This document shows, piece by piece, positions 1-11,500 of a DNA stretch of 64,000 nucleotides. The DNA is taken from the NCBI GenBank assembly GCA_019095985.1, contig CM032669.1, positions 12,969,265 through 13,033,264 of the forward strand, written 5' to 3'. The notes under the pieces are model-generated. The model worked only from the letters and a program-made list of their open reading frames with translations, did no database searches and was not told where the DNA came from. Position 1 is the first letter of the stretch. Each line of letters starts with the position of its first letter. Origin of the DNA: Streblospio benedicti. Its lineage: Eukaryota > Annelida > Polychaeta > Spionida > Spionidae. Both the position numbers and the translations under genes were made by a program.

Positions 1-1058
1 ATTTGTTTCAAAACATTTGTGAAAGTGGGAATGGGGGTAATATATAAGCCAAATGGTTTTCTTTAATCCATCATTTAAATACTAGACAATCTTTCCACAA
101 ATCCTTTTAATGTCATGTCTCCATCCATCGAGAGTGCCCAATAAGAAGAATAGATTGCAACAGTAACATCTAAAAAATAGAACTGTAGTAAGGCAGTGAT
201 AGGTTGAATTGCATTTTACAAGATCATTGTACAGTTATGTTTTATTTGACACTTATATGAATTATATAAATTATATAATATTAGGCTACTAGCTATACCA
301 AAGCACCAAATCACAAAGGGTCCCCGCTTTCAAGACTAACAGATATAATTTTTGCTACAATGATTTCTATATGTTTGAATGTATTAGATGCGTACTAATA
401 TATCTTTCTCTCCAAATAATTGTTTAAAGACATAATAGCATTGAAAACCATGTTTACCTGATGAGTATTTATACGTTATATCTAGGACTAATAATTCATT
501 AATAGTCCTAGGTTATGTCTTCATCTGTCATTATATCTAAAGTCTTGCGTACTGTGAATCACAATGCAAACATGGCGAATGCAAGTTATCAAAGCTCACC
601 AGCTCACCAGCTCATTGTCACTGAAAAAAAAGAAAGACAGAAAAATAAATAAATAACAACCAGATAAAGCATTTGGCAAAAGAAAGGGAGGTGTTATCAG
701 AGGTCATGAAATCCCACATCCACAGGGTGGGGTATTCTACATCATGCACACTTCCAGTGAGTGTTAAATGATACAGGATAAGAGATGAGTGGGGAATTTT
801 TTAAAATAGTTACATTTGTAATGTTCGTATGTTTTTCTTTTCCCATGAGTCATGACCATGTGCTGCATGAATTTGAAAGTCATGCAAGTATATTAATGGA
901 AGACATGAAAAATTAAACTAGACAGGCACTATCTAGACCATAATTGCTAGTGACCAGCGGTAAAATGCTTCGACTTCGTGAGTATTGTATTTTAAGAAAT
1001 TACTCCAGAGAGTCACAGTGTAGACTGAGACCATTCAGATAATCAGAATGATGTGGAT
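1..1058. other. AT-rich stretch, no gene seen
   Basis: Both strands are stop-rich, with no splice-bounded open stretch and no recognisable element. The only local regularity is a short CAGCTCAC duplication near 597-615. Confidence 0.5.
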
Positions 1059-1290
1059 TGTTATTTTCTTTGTATATTTCTGTCACTGCTTATTATTCCA
1101 AAAAGACTAAAATGTACATAAATATATTTATTGAAATTTCAAAGCAATAGCTTCCTGTTCACAAATGAATAAATATTGCATTCACAGGGTTGGCGTTAGT
1201 ACTCATATTTTTTGCTTCCCATGGGACTACACACTCTGAAAATTTGGAGTCCCACCCTAAAATTTTGGAGTCCCTCTGAATTATATACAA
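1059..1290 (+). repeat. Dispersed repeat, left copy of an inverted pair
   Basis: This stretch matches the reverse complement of 3040-3410: the same TTCTGTCACTGCTTATTATT, TGTTCACAAATGAATAAATA and GCTTCCCATGGGAC blocks appear in the same order. The left copy lacks the 160-bp palindrome found in the right copy, so it acts as an empty site. The family is not recognised and there is no coding potential. Confidence 0.75.
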
Positions 1291-3039
1291 TCCGACGAAA
1301 AAATCAATGTTTATTGTTATATTGCAGTGATCGCTCTGGGAATTTGTCAAAGTGAGACACATGTCTCGCCCAATTTTTAAATATGAGACAAATGAGAAAA
1401 AAACAAGACATAATGTGGCAAAGCTGAGAAAAATTGAGACAAAACAGTAATATCAAGTTGTAATGTTATTATGTTTTTTTCTCATACCCATTTGTAAATA
1501 AAAATAAAAATTAATAAAAACAATAAATGTTTCAAGTTTCAAGTTTTTAGCCTTTCTTCTATCAAGAAGGCTGTGTGTGTTGGAGAAAGACCTAGAGAGA
1601 GAGGATAGAGATAAAAATGATTAGTTTAGATAAGAACATAGTGTAAAAATATTAGTAACAGTGCAAGATAAAAGCAAGAGATTGGGGTTATAGTATTAAT
1701 ATGGGCGTGCATGGGTCAGGGTGACAACTCTTCCTTTGAAGATTGCCAATGATTTTGCCTCAATCGTATCCCTGGGAAGCTGGTCCCACTCAGAGACCGT
1801 TCTGGTGAAGAATATAGGAGTACTTATAGTATTGAGTTAAGGCATGGAGGGGATGAATGTTTTAACATTTTTATTTACATAAGAGATTATAAACAACAAA
1901 TTTTAATTCACAACTAACAAAATATAGGAACTTTAAGTACAGAAAATCACGTCAAAAGCGGCCACTTTCACTTGCATTTATATGGTAATTGTGTCTTTTC
2001 AATCACCTCACGTGGGTGAAATCACGTAACTTTTGACACGGGGGTTTCCTTGAGAATATTCACATGTAACATCGGCATCCATTATCGCTCAATCATAAGC
2101 TTATTTTTAATTTCTGCTTGAAACAACGAATGCATTTTCCGTTTGTGGATAGTACTTCTCTGATACACGAATATTTATTTTGTTAGCATATTCTTACAAA
2201 TATATTTATTGGTATATCGTCCATAATCTAAAAATTACTATTTAATTTTCCCTTTATTTTTTTCGATATGGACTTTCTGGTATACACAGCGCATGCGCAT
2301 AACGCCAGTAAATAAATAGTCTCTACCACACCCGCTTGCTACGCAAGCACTGGTTATGGAGTGTAGGCTGAACGTAGTCACCAGGCGGCTGTTTATAGAG
2401 GCTAGTAAATAAACCGCGGCACCTCTACAAGTGCCGTTTGGTGGCGCCACAATGGTTTCCATAAAAATATCAACAAACCTGGCCGCGCCCATGTCAAACT
2501 TCCATGGCCGTAGAAAAATATTATTTCTTTTTATTTTGAATAAAGGTACCGAACCAAATAAATCTTGGACACTGCTGTCGCAGCCAAGTTCTAGAAATGC
2601 GACAAACACCATTTTTATGTGTAAACAGTCGCAAAATCGCAGTCGAGAGCTATCACTGATATTGTGTGTATGCAATATAATCACAAGTGGCTTGTCTAAT
2701 CAGGATCAGTATAATTTCATGTACTGTAAGTAATCAATATACAAAGACGTATTCAGTAATGAGATCTACTAAAAATTAAAAAAAAAAGAAAGAAAAAAGA
2801 CAAAAAAGACCAGAGAGATCTAGATCTACCTACTTGAACACACACGTCGTAAGAAATCGAGACTAAAATACCTGAACGCCAATCGAGACCTTTTTTTGCC
2901 GTTTGCTTCATTGACAACATTTCATTCTGAACGAAGTTCACAATGACAAAGATGGCGGCGCCAATGCAAATGCGAGGAAGCAAATGTTTTAGGTATAATT
3001 ATTATGTTTAACAGTGTTATATAGTTGCCGAAGTTTTTG
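1291..3039. other. Non-coding stretch between repeat copies
   Basis: I see no supported gene. Short ORFs here have no motif or splice context. The 2840-2960 part shares a phrase (AATCGAGACTAAA followed by GAACGCC) with 33535-33560, so at least that part is dispersed repeat. Confidence 0.45.
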
Positions 3040-3410
3040 AGTTCGTCCCATGGGAAGCAGTGACTTGAAAATTTCTCGTCCAAGTGTCATTTACCGCTTC
3101 CTTTTGATACCGGGATGGCGTTATCGCCAACTCTGCATTCAGTACATAAAATAGTATTAAGTCATACAAACGTCTTATGTAACGTTTCTTAGAAATTAAT
3201 ATCATTAGAATCTAACATCATGATGATGTTAATTTCTAAGAAACGTTACGTATGACGTTTGTATGATTCAACAATACTAATTTAATGTACTGAATGTAAT
3301 ATTTATTCATTTGTGAACAGGAAGTTATTGCTTTGAAATTTAAATAAATATATTTATGTACAGTCTTTTTGGAATAATAAGCAGTGACAGAAATATACAA
3401 AGAAAATAAT
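3040..3410 (-). repeat. Dispersed repeat, right copy, with nested palindrome
   Basis: This is the inverted partner of 1059-1290. The match is broken by the palindrome at 3136-3296, which sits between the part ending in CATTCA and the part resuming at CAG. The two copies therefore give a filled/empty pair inside one window. Confidence 0.75.
3136..3296. mobile_element. Foldback (palindromic) MITE, about 160 bp
   Basis: Arms 3136-3199 and 3230-3296 are inverted copies. The outer ends read CATTCAGTACAT and ATGTACTGAATG, and the inner parts share AACGTTTCTTAGAAATTAA. The spacer is about 30 bp. It is absent from the related copy at 1059-1290, which supports insertion as a unit. No transposase is encoded and the family is unknown. 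Confidence 0.7.
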
Positions 3411-3628
3411 GATTCCATATACTGCATACCTAATTAACAGAACATTGATGTGGATTGTAAATTTGTTGTTATGATAGGGAGTGCTCAAGTTGGGAGGGTC
3501 GATAAATGCCAGAACATGAGTAGACTAAACGTTACGTGTCCTCCCCACCTGAAGTGTTCAAACGTTCTTGTTCACTCCCCACCCCCCTTCCCCACACCCC
3601 TCAACCATTTTAAAAAATTGCCCTTAAT

Positions 3629-3726
3629 GCGGTTGCCAGAGTCTTGACATATGTCAGAGTCTCGTCTCGTCACCAAAATGTATGTGTGACGAAATGCTTG
3701 ACGTATGTCGAAACTCTGGCGACTGC
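3629..3726. repeat. Imperfect inverted repeat (long hairpin)
   Basis: Arms of about 42 bp (3629-3672 and 3686-3726) pair with several mismatches. Both contain GCCAGAGT, GACATA and GTCAC in mirrored order. It is probably a small foldback element, with no coding content. Confidence 0.55.
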
Positions 3727-4147
3727 ATCTACATTCATTGGATATGCAGGTTCGTGTATAGCGATGTAGATAGACCCTTCTATCTACGGTAGACCACTTA
3801 TTTGATAAAGCATAAATTTTTGTCTAAGGGGTGATATATAAAACAACTTGGCATAAATGATCATCTGGTTTGTATAAAAACAAACATTGAAATTCAGAGA
3901 TGTGAACTTTACTGGGAATTTTTTTTAGAGATTACATTAGAGATTTAGAGATTACAATCTTTTTAGGTCTGTAAAATCATTATGTCCAGAATAGTGGTAT
4001 TACGGGATTTTAAGATAAACACTAAACATTGATTTTGTTTTACATATGACCAGTTAGACGATGGCAGACTGCCCAGTTTTGATGTTCATAATGCAACCTC
4101 CATAAATGCTTTTAGCTGGCTGGTCATTTATACAGAGCATAAAAACC

Positions 4148-4345
4148 CATTCTATCATTCCGTGCATAAATCACTGCCAATAACCCACTCTGATTGGTCG
4201 AGCGGCGTGCTCAATTGTACGATCTATCATTCAGTGCAAAAATCACTGCCAATACTGTATTCTGATTGGTCCAGAGGCCTGCTAAATTATACGATTGACT
4301 GCATGCCACTAAGGATTGACTGCACGTTGCTAGGGACTGCAGTGT
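4148..4345 (+). repeat. Tandem duplication of a dispersed repeat
   Basis: Two adjacent copies of about 78 bp share CTATCATTC, AATCACTGCCAATA, TTCTGATTGGTC and a GCTAAATT/GCTCAATT end. They are followed by two variants of GATTGACTGCA near GTTGCTAGGGACTG. A further copy lies at 28288-28415. The copies are diverged, so the repeat is old. Confidence 0.65.
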
Positions 4346-5352
4346 TCAATCTAGCTTTTGCATTGGAAGTGGCCCTATGGGCCTATTGACCTTCAAAGAG
4401 AGGGCCATTTTAAAAATGAGGGGGCCCCCAAGTAAAAAAAACAACCCAAAAAGTAGACAGGATGCTTACTGCATTATTTCATGGGTGTGTGGCATATAAC
4501 AAGAAATTTCAACACATTGACATACATGTTTCCTTGTGGTAGCCATTTACATGGTGCCTGACGCAACATGCATTTATCACAACGCAAATACAGCAGCGCG
4601 CAGACACGTTTTTCCCGTGCTACCGGCATGAACTAGTTGAAATTATTTCAGTGGATTGCCGGTTGGTGGTGCTCTGAATGTAAACAAATATGGCCGTGCC
4701 CATGAAACTAATGCAGACGTGTCGGGAAACTAGTTGTTTCTTTGGCGAATATTTTATTAAAAATGTTACAAAAATTTGGCAAAATATTCATAGTGTGCCC
4801 GATGGGCCCATGGTACGATTGGGATTGCGCCATTTGGTATGTTAAGCGGCCAAAGGCACAATGGCGCAGCCTAGATTGAACACTGGGACTGTAACAAATA
4901 CACAAGGCTCACTCCTACATTGGATCACACTTTTGTCTCTATTCAAATAAAGATACAAGAATATCACCAACATGGTCATCTATACTCACATTATAATTAT
5001 ACCGTAGCTGAAGAAATGTGTGCACATTTAATTCTCCTTACATTTTTTTTTAAAACCAAATCGCAGAATATTGCAATGAACAAGTTGTTAATAAAATATG
5101 ACTGCACAAAGTACTACACATCTGTGGTACAAAAATTACACAAATGAGGTACAAAATTACACATGTGCAACAGGATGTGTTGGCAGCCCTGGGTATGTAA
5201 TATGTTTGTTGTTACAATCCGGATGCCAGGACTAGATAATTTGACATCTGTAAACCAAGCAGTGATTTCATCATTAGAAAAAATCAAATTTTAAACCGTG
5301 TTTTCTGTCTGACATCTTTGATACTCAACTTAGAGAGCTAAAATAATTTCAG

Positions 5353-5558
5353 GTGCTCTTGTAAGAGAAAGAGAAGGTCTTGTAAGAGAAAGAGAAGGCA
5401 GTAACGCGTCGATTCCACAGAGCTGTCAATCATTGCCTATTACTCATCCAGCTCCACCCCCAGCACGCTCTAGAAGTCTATCACAGCCAAGGGGCAGAGG
5501 CAGAAGGAACGATCTTAATAGAAGCGAGAGTGGATCTGCTAGTGCCAAGTCTGCTAAA
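5353..5558 (+). CDS. Host gene exon 1 of those seen
   Basis: The acceptor is AATAATTTCAG and the donor is AAAGTGAGT. The exon ends on a complete codon. It encodes a tandem LVREREG LVREREG (an exact 20-bp DNA duplication), a Pro-rich segment and a basic SQPRGRGRRNDLNRSES patch. The frame enters at phase 2, so there are earlier exons, not found here. Confidence 0.75.
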
Positions 5559-8500
5559 GTGAGTACTGAAACATAAAATGCAATTACAACGACAAATGTG
5601 TATTACATTTAAAGATACAAGTGGTAGACTCTTCATTTTGTCACTGGCGAAAAATACAGTTCTATGTTGTGACTGAGCATACCTAGTCCTCACAATATAC
5701 CTCTCCATTACATGGAATTATGTCATTAGAATTATGAATCCAAAAATAAAAAATACATCAACGCTAATAAGAAGATGATTTTCCATAATTTGATTATTTG
5801 GTTTTTACAGAGAGACACTTCAGAACCTGTAAGCTTCTCATTTTCTGCTCCAAAACAAAAACTCACACTTCCCAAGGACACGGTGGTGACAGACGAAGAT
5901 TATGTGCAGCTCGGGAAAAGTAAAGCAGCTATGTGGCTACAGTCAGACTTCAAACATGTGAGTGGCTACACAGTAGTATTTTTCAGGAGGCCACCTACTT
6001 TGGCTTCCCAGACGCCTCACATTTCTGAGACTCGAATTTTCTGTTTTCTTGAGCTGAAACATTTCATTGGTGATTTGTGCATGATTCATATTGATAATGG
6101 TTTAAAGGGCCTAGAATAAGTAACGGTTAATTGCGAACATTTTATTTTGTATTTTATGAAAAAGCTTGTTCCTTTTGCAGGTGGAAAAAGTACTGCCTTC
6201 CAATCACCCAAAATCGTTAAAAGAACACTACAAGCGAGATAGAGCAAATATTAATCAGGAATCCTTGGATAGACTGCTTCAAGCAAGTGCCAAGTGTGTA
6301 TTGGTGTCATTTAGTTGTGCTTGAATTTAAATCACTGCTTTGCTGTTTTCTTAAGTTTAAGAATAATTATATCTTATTTTTATATTGAAGAGACTAATAC
6401 TAAAACTTGCATTTGCATTTAATATTATGACCATGGATTATGTCTGATATTTTACGAAAAATTATGTTATCTTTGTTGGTGGTAAAAGAATCGCAACCTT
6501 TTCTATGACAGTGGTTGCTCGACATGTAGATAACTATTTTTGTTTGATAGTTTCACCGCTAGAAGTGATGGAGATGCATCATCAGGTCGAGGGAAGGGAA
6601 AATATGCTGAGTGGCCGAAGATGACTAGTTCTGTTGAAGTGACTGTCTCCGAAACATTCCCCTCTCTTGGTAAGGGCCAGGACTCCTAATCATTAATGCA
6701 GTCGCTATTGAAATCTTGATTGACAATAATAGAATTTGAGATCATTGTACAATTCAAAACCTGACCATTCCATTCAGATGTCCATATAGCCCTTTTCAAT
6801 TAAAAAGTTGTCAATTTGCTGTGGGATGAATTACACCACAAATATTAGTCTTTATTTGTCCGAATTCCCGATAATCAATAATCTTTATTTGATAATAATA
6901 GTAATAGTTTACCATTCTCTACTGTTTATATATGTTGAAACTTATGACATTTCGCCATGGTGTACTACATGGCTTCATCAGATGAAGCCATGTAGTACAC
7001 CATGGCGAAACGTCATAAGTTTCAACATATATAAACAGTAGAGAATGGTAAACTATTACTATTATTATGAATCTACCTACTGTCACTAACCTACATTCGA
7101 TCAATCTTTATTTGGTTGTATGCCTTTACTGTATTGGGTAGCGACCAGCGAGGTCTACGTAATCGTAGTCTACATGGGCAGAGTGTATTTTCAGATCCAC
7201 TTTTTCAGCCATGAGGGATGGGGGTGATGGGGGGGACATCTAACATAAGATTGTACGCGTGAAGTAATGCTGTTATTTTGGGCTGGGGGGATGCCCAGGA
7301 TGAATCTGCAGTAGGAGTGTGCAATGGACCGGTGAGTTTCTGTTGCAGGATCGTCCGACATTGTGGAGTCTGGTCCTGAAGTTGTGGTTGAGGATGACGA
7401 TCTTGACGGACACTCACCAGATGCTCACTCTCCGGAGGTCTCACCCTGCAATTCGCCACCACCGCCGAGTATGTTAGAATTAAATGGTTATCATACATAT
7501 GTTTTTACATCTTTGTTAGATGATCGTGGATTAGTTTTGGCCAGAGATCTCTCGCTTATTGCCTCACAGCATTTAAACATTTTTTGGTTACAAACCATTA
7601 ACTATGAGTTTATTATAATTCATTTTAACAAACAAAAGCTAAATTTACACTATTATTGTCCAATATGTTGCCAATAAAACTATTGTTGCGCTGACAGAAT
7701 CAATGCTATATGTTCGCATCTTGAATAACATCCCCAACCGTGTCCAACATCAGATTTGAAAGTTACAGTGAGTAAAAACTTTTGTTTTTTAGAGCACATC
7801 CCTCCTATTGGCATCCAGGAGTTCTACGACAACCTGGGTCAGAATATGCAGGCATGGGGGGAGGAGTCCGAGTCCTCTTCAGGGGAGAAGCAGCAAGAGT
7901 CTCAGTCGGTGGCCCAGGGTGACAGCAAACAAGGTTTGTGATCCTCTCACACAATCTATAGATAAAGTATGGGGACCAGTCATGGATGGAAATTAACTTC
8001 ATAAAGTGGTGGCAAACAGTTTGTTTTCAAGATGTTAAAAGAATTAATTGTAAAATTTGAATTAAACTCTTAACACGGGTATTATTAGTTTAATTCATCA
8101 TATATGTGGATGCACCAGTAGTAGTGATCATAAGTGTTTAATCCATTATACAATTTATACTTCAACACATTTGTCTACAGGAGACAGCAATGTTTTTTGT
8201 TTTGTTTTTATGAAGGTGAATCAGCTCCAACTGTGAACGCTGTTGAACAAGAATGTAAGAAAGATACAGAAGTTGATGACTTTGCCAAACGAAAGAACAG
8301 CCGCAGACGGAAGGAGGGAAGGGAGTTGAAGGTGAGATCATTGTATGTGTTGTGATGATAATGTTCGGCTTTAATAACTAAACGAATATCTTTGTCTTTC
8401 ACTATTTATTGCTACTATTTCACTTGTATGTTCTCTCATTGAATCCACATGTATAAATGACCACTTTGAACAAAGACAAAACTGACCTACATACTTTAAA

Positions 8501-11500
8501 ACTAGAAATATTTAACGTTCAGAATATAATTCTTAGAACAAAGAGACTATTGACCTACATATTTTAAACTAGAAATTACTAACGTTCAGAATATAATTTT
8601 GAAGTCTACAGGATTCACACCAATAAACCAATGTCTTCATAACAGTATGCTTCAGATGCCTATTCCAACAAGGCTTTCAAAACAGCCTTAGAGGTAGGAC
8701 TCATGGGAGCATCTTAGAACGATTTTCTATTAAGATAAGGATGTTTTGCTCTCATCAATTAATCAGTTGTTATTAGTCCAGCTTTTATATAATTAAGTTA
8801 ATTAGTAAGCCGTTCAGATATGCAAATAAACGCCATGATGTCACTTGAACTGTGACCTCTACAACAAACAAACATTAAAAATGCGCGCATGTGCACAGTA
8901 AAAGCAACCAGCCAAATGTTGCCAGACATGTTGACGATTAATAGTTTTTGCTTATAACTCAATCGATTTTAAAACTACAAATAAATTGAATACATCACTG
9001 AAATCCTCATTGAAATCTGCTTCCGATGCGTGTATTGGATATGATTGTTCAAACAAATGATAGCATTTATTTCTGAATCTCCAATCTACAGGGTGTGAAT
9101 TTCATGGAATAGCAGGTGCTTTAGACGTTTAGACTTCGGCAAGGAATAACACAATTAATAATATAGCTAGAAATAAATTGAACACATTGGATACACATTG
9201 GATATATTCCATTGGATATGGCAATCCTAACCAACAATACCTTTATTTGATCAATCTTCGTCAGATGCAACCAAAGCTCTGTCCACTTGCCGGTTTGACA
9301 GCAGATGGCCGAGGTGAACAAATAACATGCTTAACTAAACTCATTGCATCATATTTCGTAAAGCCTTCAGCGAGGGTAGAAAAATGCATCTCTGATATGA
9401 TGACATATGTTGTGTATAAAAAGAGGTCCAATACTTCTAGTAAATTAAGGAATAATGGGCAGCAAATGTCAAGAACCCACCTCGCTTGTTGTTCTCACGT
9501 CACGTTTCTTGGAATGACAGGTGGTTTAGACTGGTTTGGACTTCGAGATGTTTGGTAGCGGTTTTTAGAATGTCATTTTTTGTTACAAACGAATATCTTA
9601 AGGTTTTTATACCAATAGAAAGGGTGAAAAGAAAAATGGAAACCGGTGTAATTGCTTTGTAAGTTGATTAAAATCATAATGAGTTATTAACCAAAGTTTA
9701 TTACGCTTCTGGTTTCGTTTGGTAAACAAAGCCTCATATATTGTAGACTATCTAACAATAAACAAAGGCGGGGAGCTTGTGACATCATGGTGTATTTGCA
9801 TGGCTTAATTAAGACGTTGATTATTACAGATCCAGTAATTATTTAAGTGCTAGATTAAAGGATATCAGAGCTATGTATCAGTGGAGTAATTCTACAAAAT
9901 TTCAAGACATTTGATAAAGTCGTTTGCAAGTTATAGCGATTGGTGTCCTAGTAATAATTAGAGGCAACTGTGAGACGTGTTCACGCATGGGCATCATCAA
10001 TCAGCACATGCTCAGTCCTGCTGTAAAAAACAAAGATGGCTGAATGTGTTGTCATTTGTCACGAAAAATTGTCTGTATAATGTAAACTAGTGTATGTTGG
10101 ATGGTGGTTTTAATAGCCATAAGGAATGAAATACTAGTTGACATTTAGACTCAACATGTTTGGACATACAGTTCACTCACAATGTGAAATATGCGAGTCA
10201 GGAAGTAAAACAGCCCATAGATTCTCCTTCATATCTCTACCCATACCTCAGCTAGAAGTATTGCATTATTATGTTTAGAATCTATAGATGTATGCGTTTC
10301 CAACCATACCATGTATAAAAATTTACTAGGATATTTTAATAACAAACTTTGAAAGCAAAAATTAGCATTGGAATAAGGAATTCAACAGCTGCAAACCAAT
10401 GATCAGAGTATGATATGTTATTCACTTGTATGAGGGCAATAGTAATAATGATTTGATAAAAAACAAACAAGAAACACTGTTATTTAATTATATCTTAATT
10501 TTTTACAAAATGAAATAAACTATACGATATAAATTAACAACTCAAATGTTTGAACACAGCAAGTGGCTGGATTACTTGCTCACCTGGCTCTAAAAATTGA
10601 TCAATAATTTATCAATAGCTATATAATTGACTCTAGAAATGTTCTCCAAAGTCTACACTTGACAAGTTTATGCTGTCATATTAACCTACATGTAAAGCAC
10701 TAAGTGATGTTATTGAGTGTCTAATGCTTGGTTGATTTTTAGTACTCAGTTTTGCATGTTTTTTGCACCAGCAGGCAGCACTAGCGTCGTCCAGCCAGAC
10801 CGTGAGTAATAAAATGAAGAGCAAGACCGCAGGCAAGAAAACTCCACCAGAAATGGACAACGCCCTAGATGCATGGCACAAAGTCGTGAAGTCACAGAGG
10901 TATTATTGGTGTTTTCACTGTGCTAAAAATCTTGTGTTGAAACATATATGCCACGTAAGTCAGGATTTTTTTTACAATAGGGTTCAGAATTAAACGAGGG
11001 ATTGTTACAAGATATAATAAAGACAAATGCCTATTTGTTCGAGTGAACCTTAGAATCCACTTATCAGAGTTCGATACAAATGGGTCTAAGTGTACAAACT
11101 TTGCAGTCCTCCGAAGCAGTTCCGAGCACAGAGTCAGAGCGTGGGTGGCCCGGGAGGGAATGGCAGCAGGGATCAGTTCGATGACGCTTCTTCACCCTCG
11201 CCACCAGAAGGATTGAACCTATTTATCGATCTCGATGGATGTACAAACAGTAGGTCATATTTATATAGGTTGCTATGTTTACTTGATGGGCTCTAGAAAA
11301 TATGAACGATGTTTGAGGTGTATAATTGATGAACATTGACTATCATGTCACGAGCATGATTCTTCAGCCTCAGAAAAAATCAACCTGTTTATCGATTACA
11401 AAACGATCTTGAATTCAATTTTGTTACTTTCTATTCCAGCCGGAGGAAGTACCCCGATGCCAGAACTCGAAGAGGACTTTTCCACTCATGAGGTGTCTGC

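Noticed and set aside
2238-2733. Overlapping ORFs on both strands
   Set aside because: There are no splice sites, domains or codon bias. The sequence resembles dispersed non-coding repeat.
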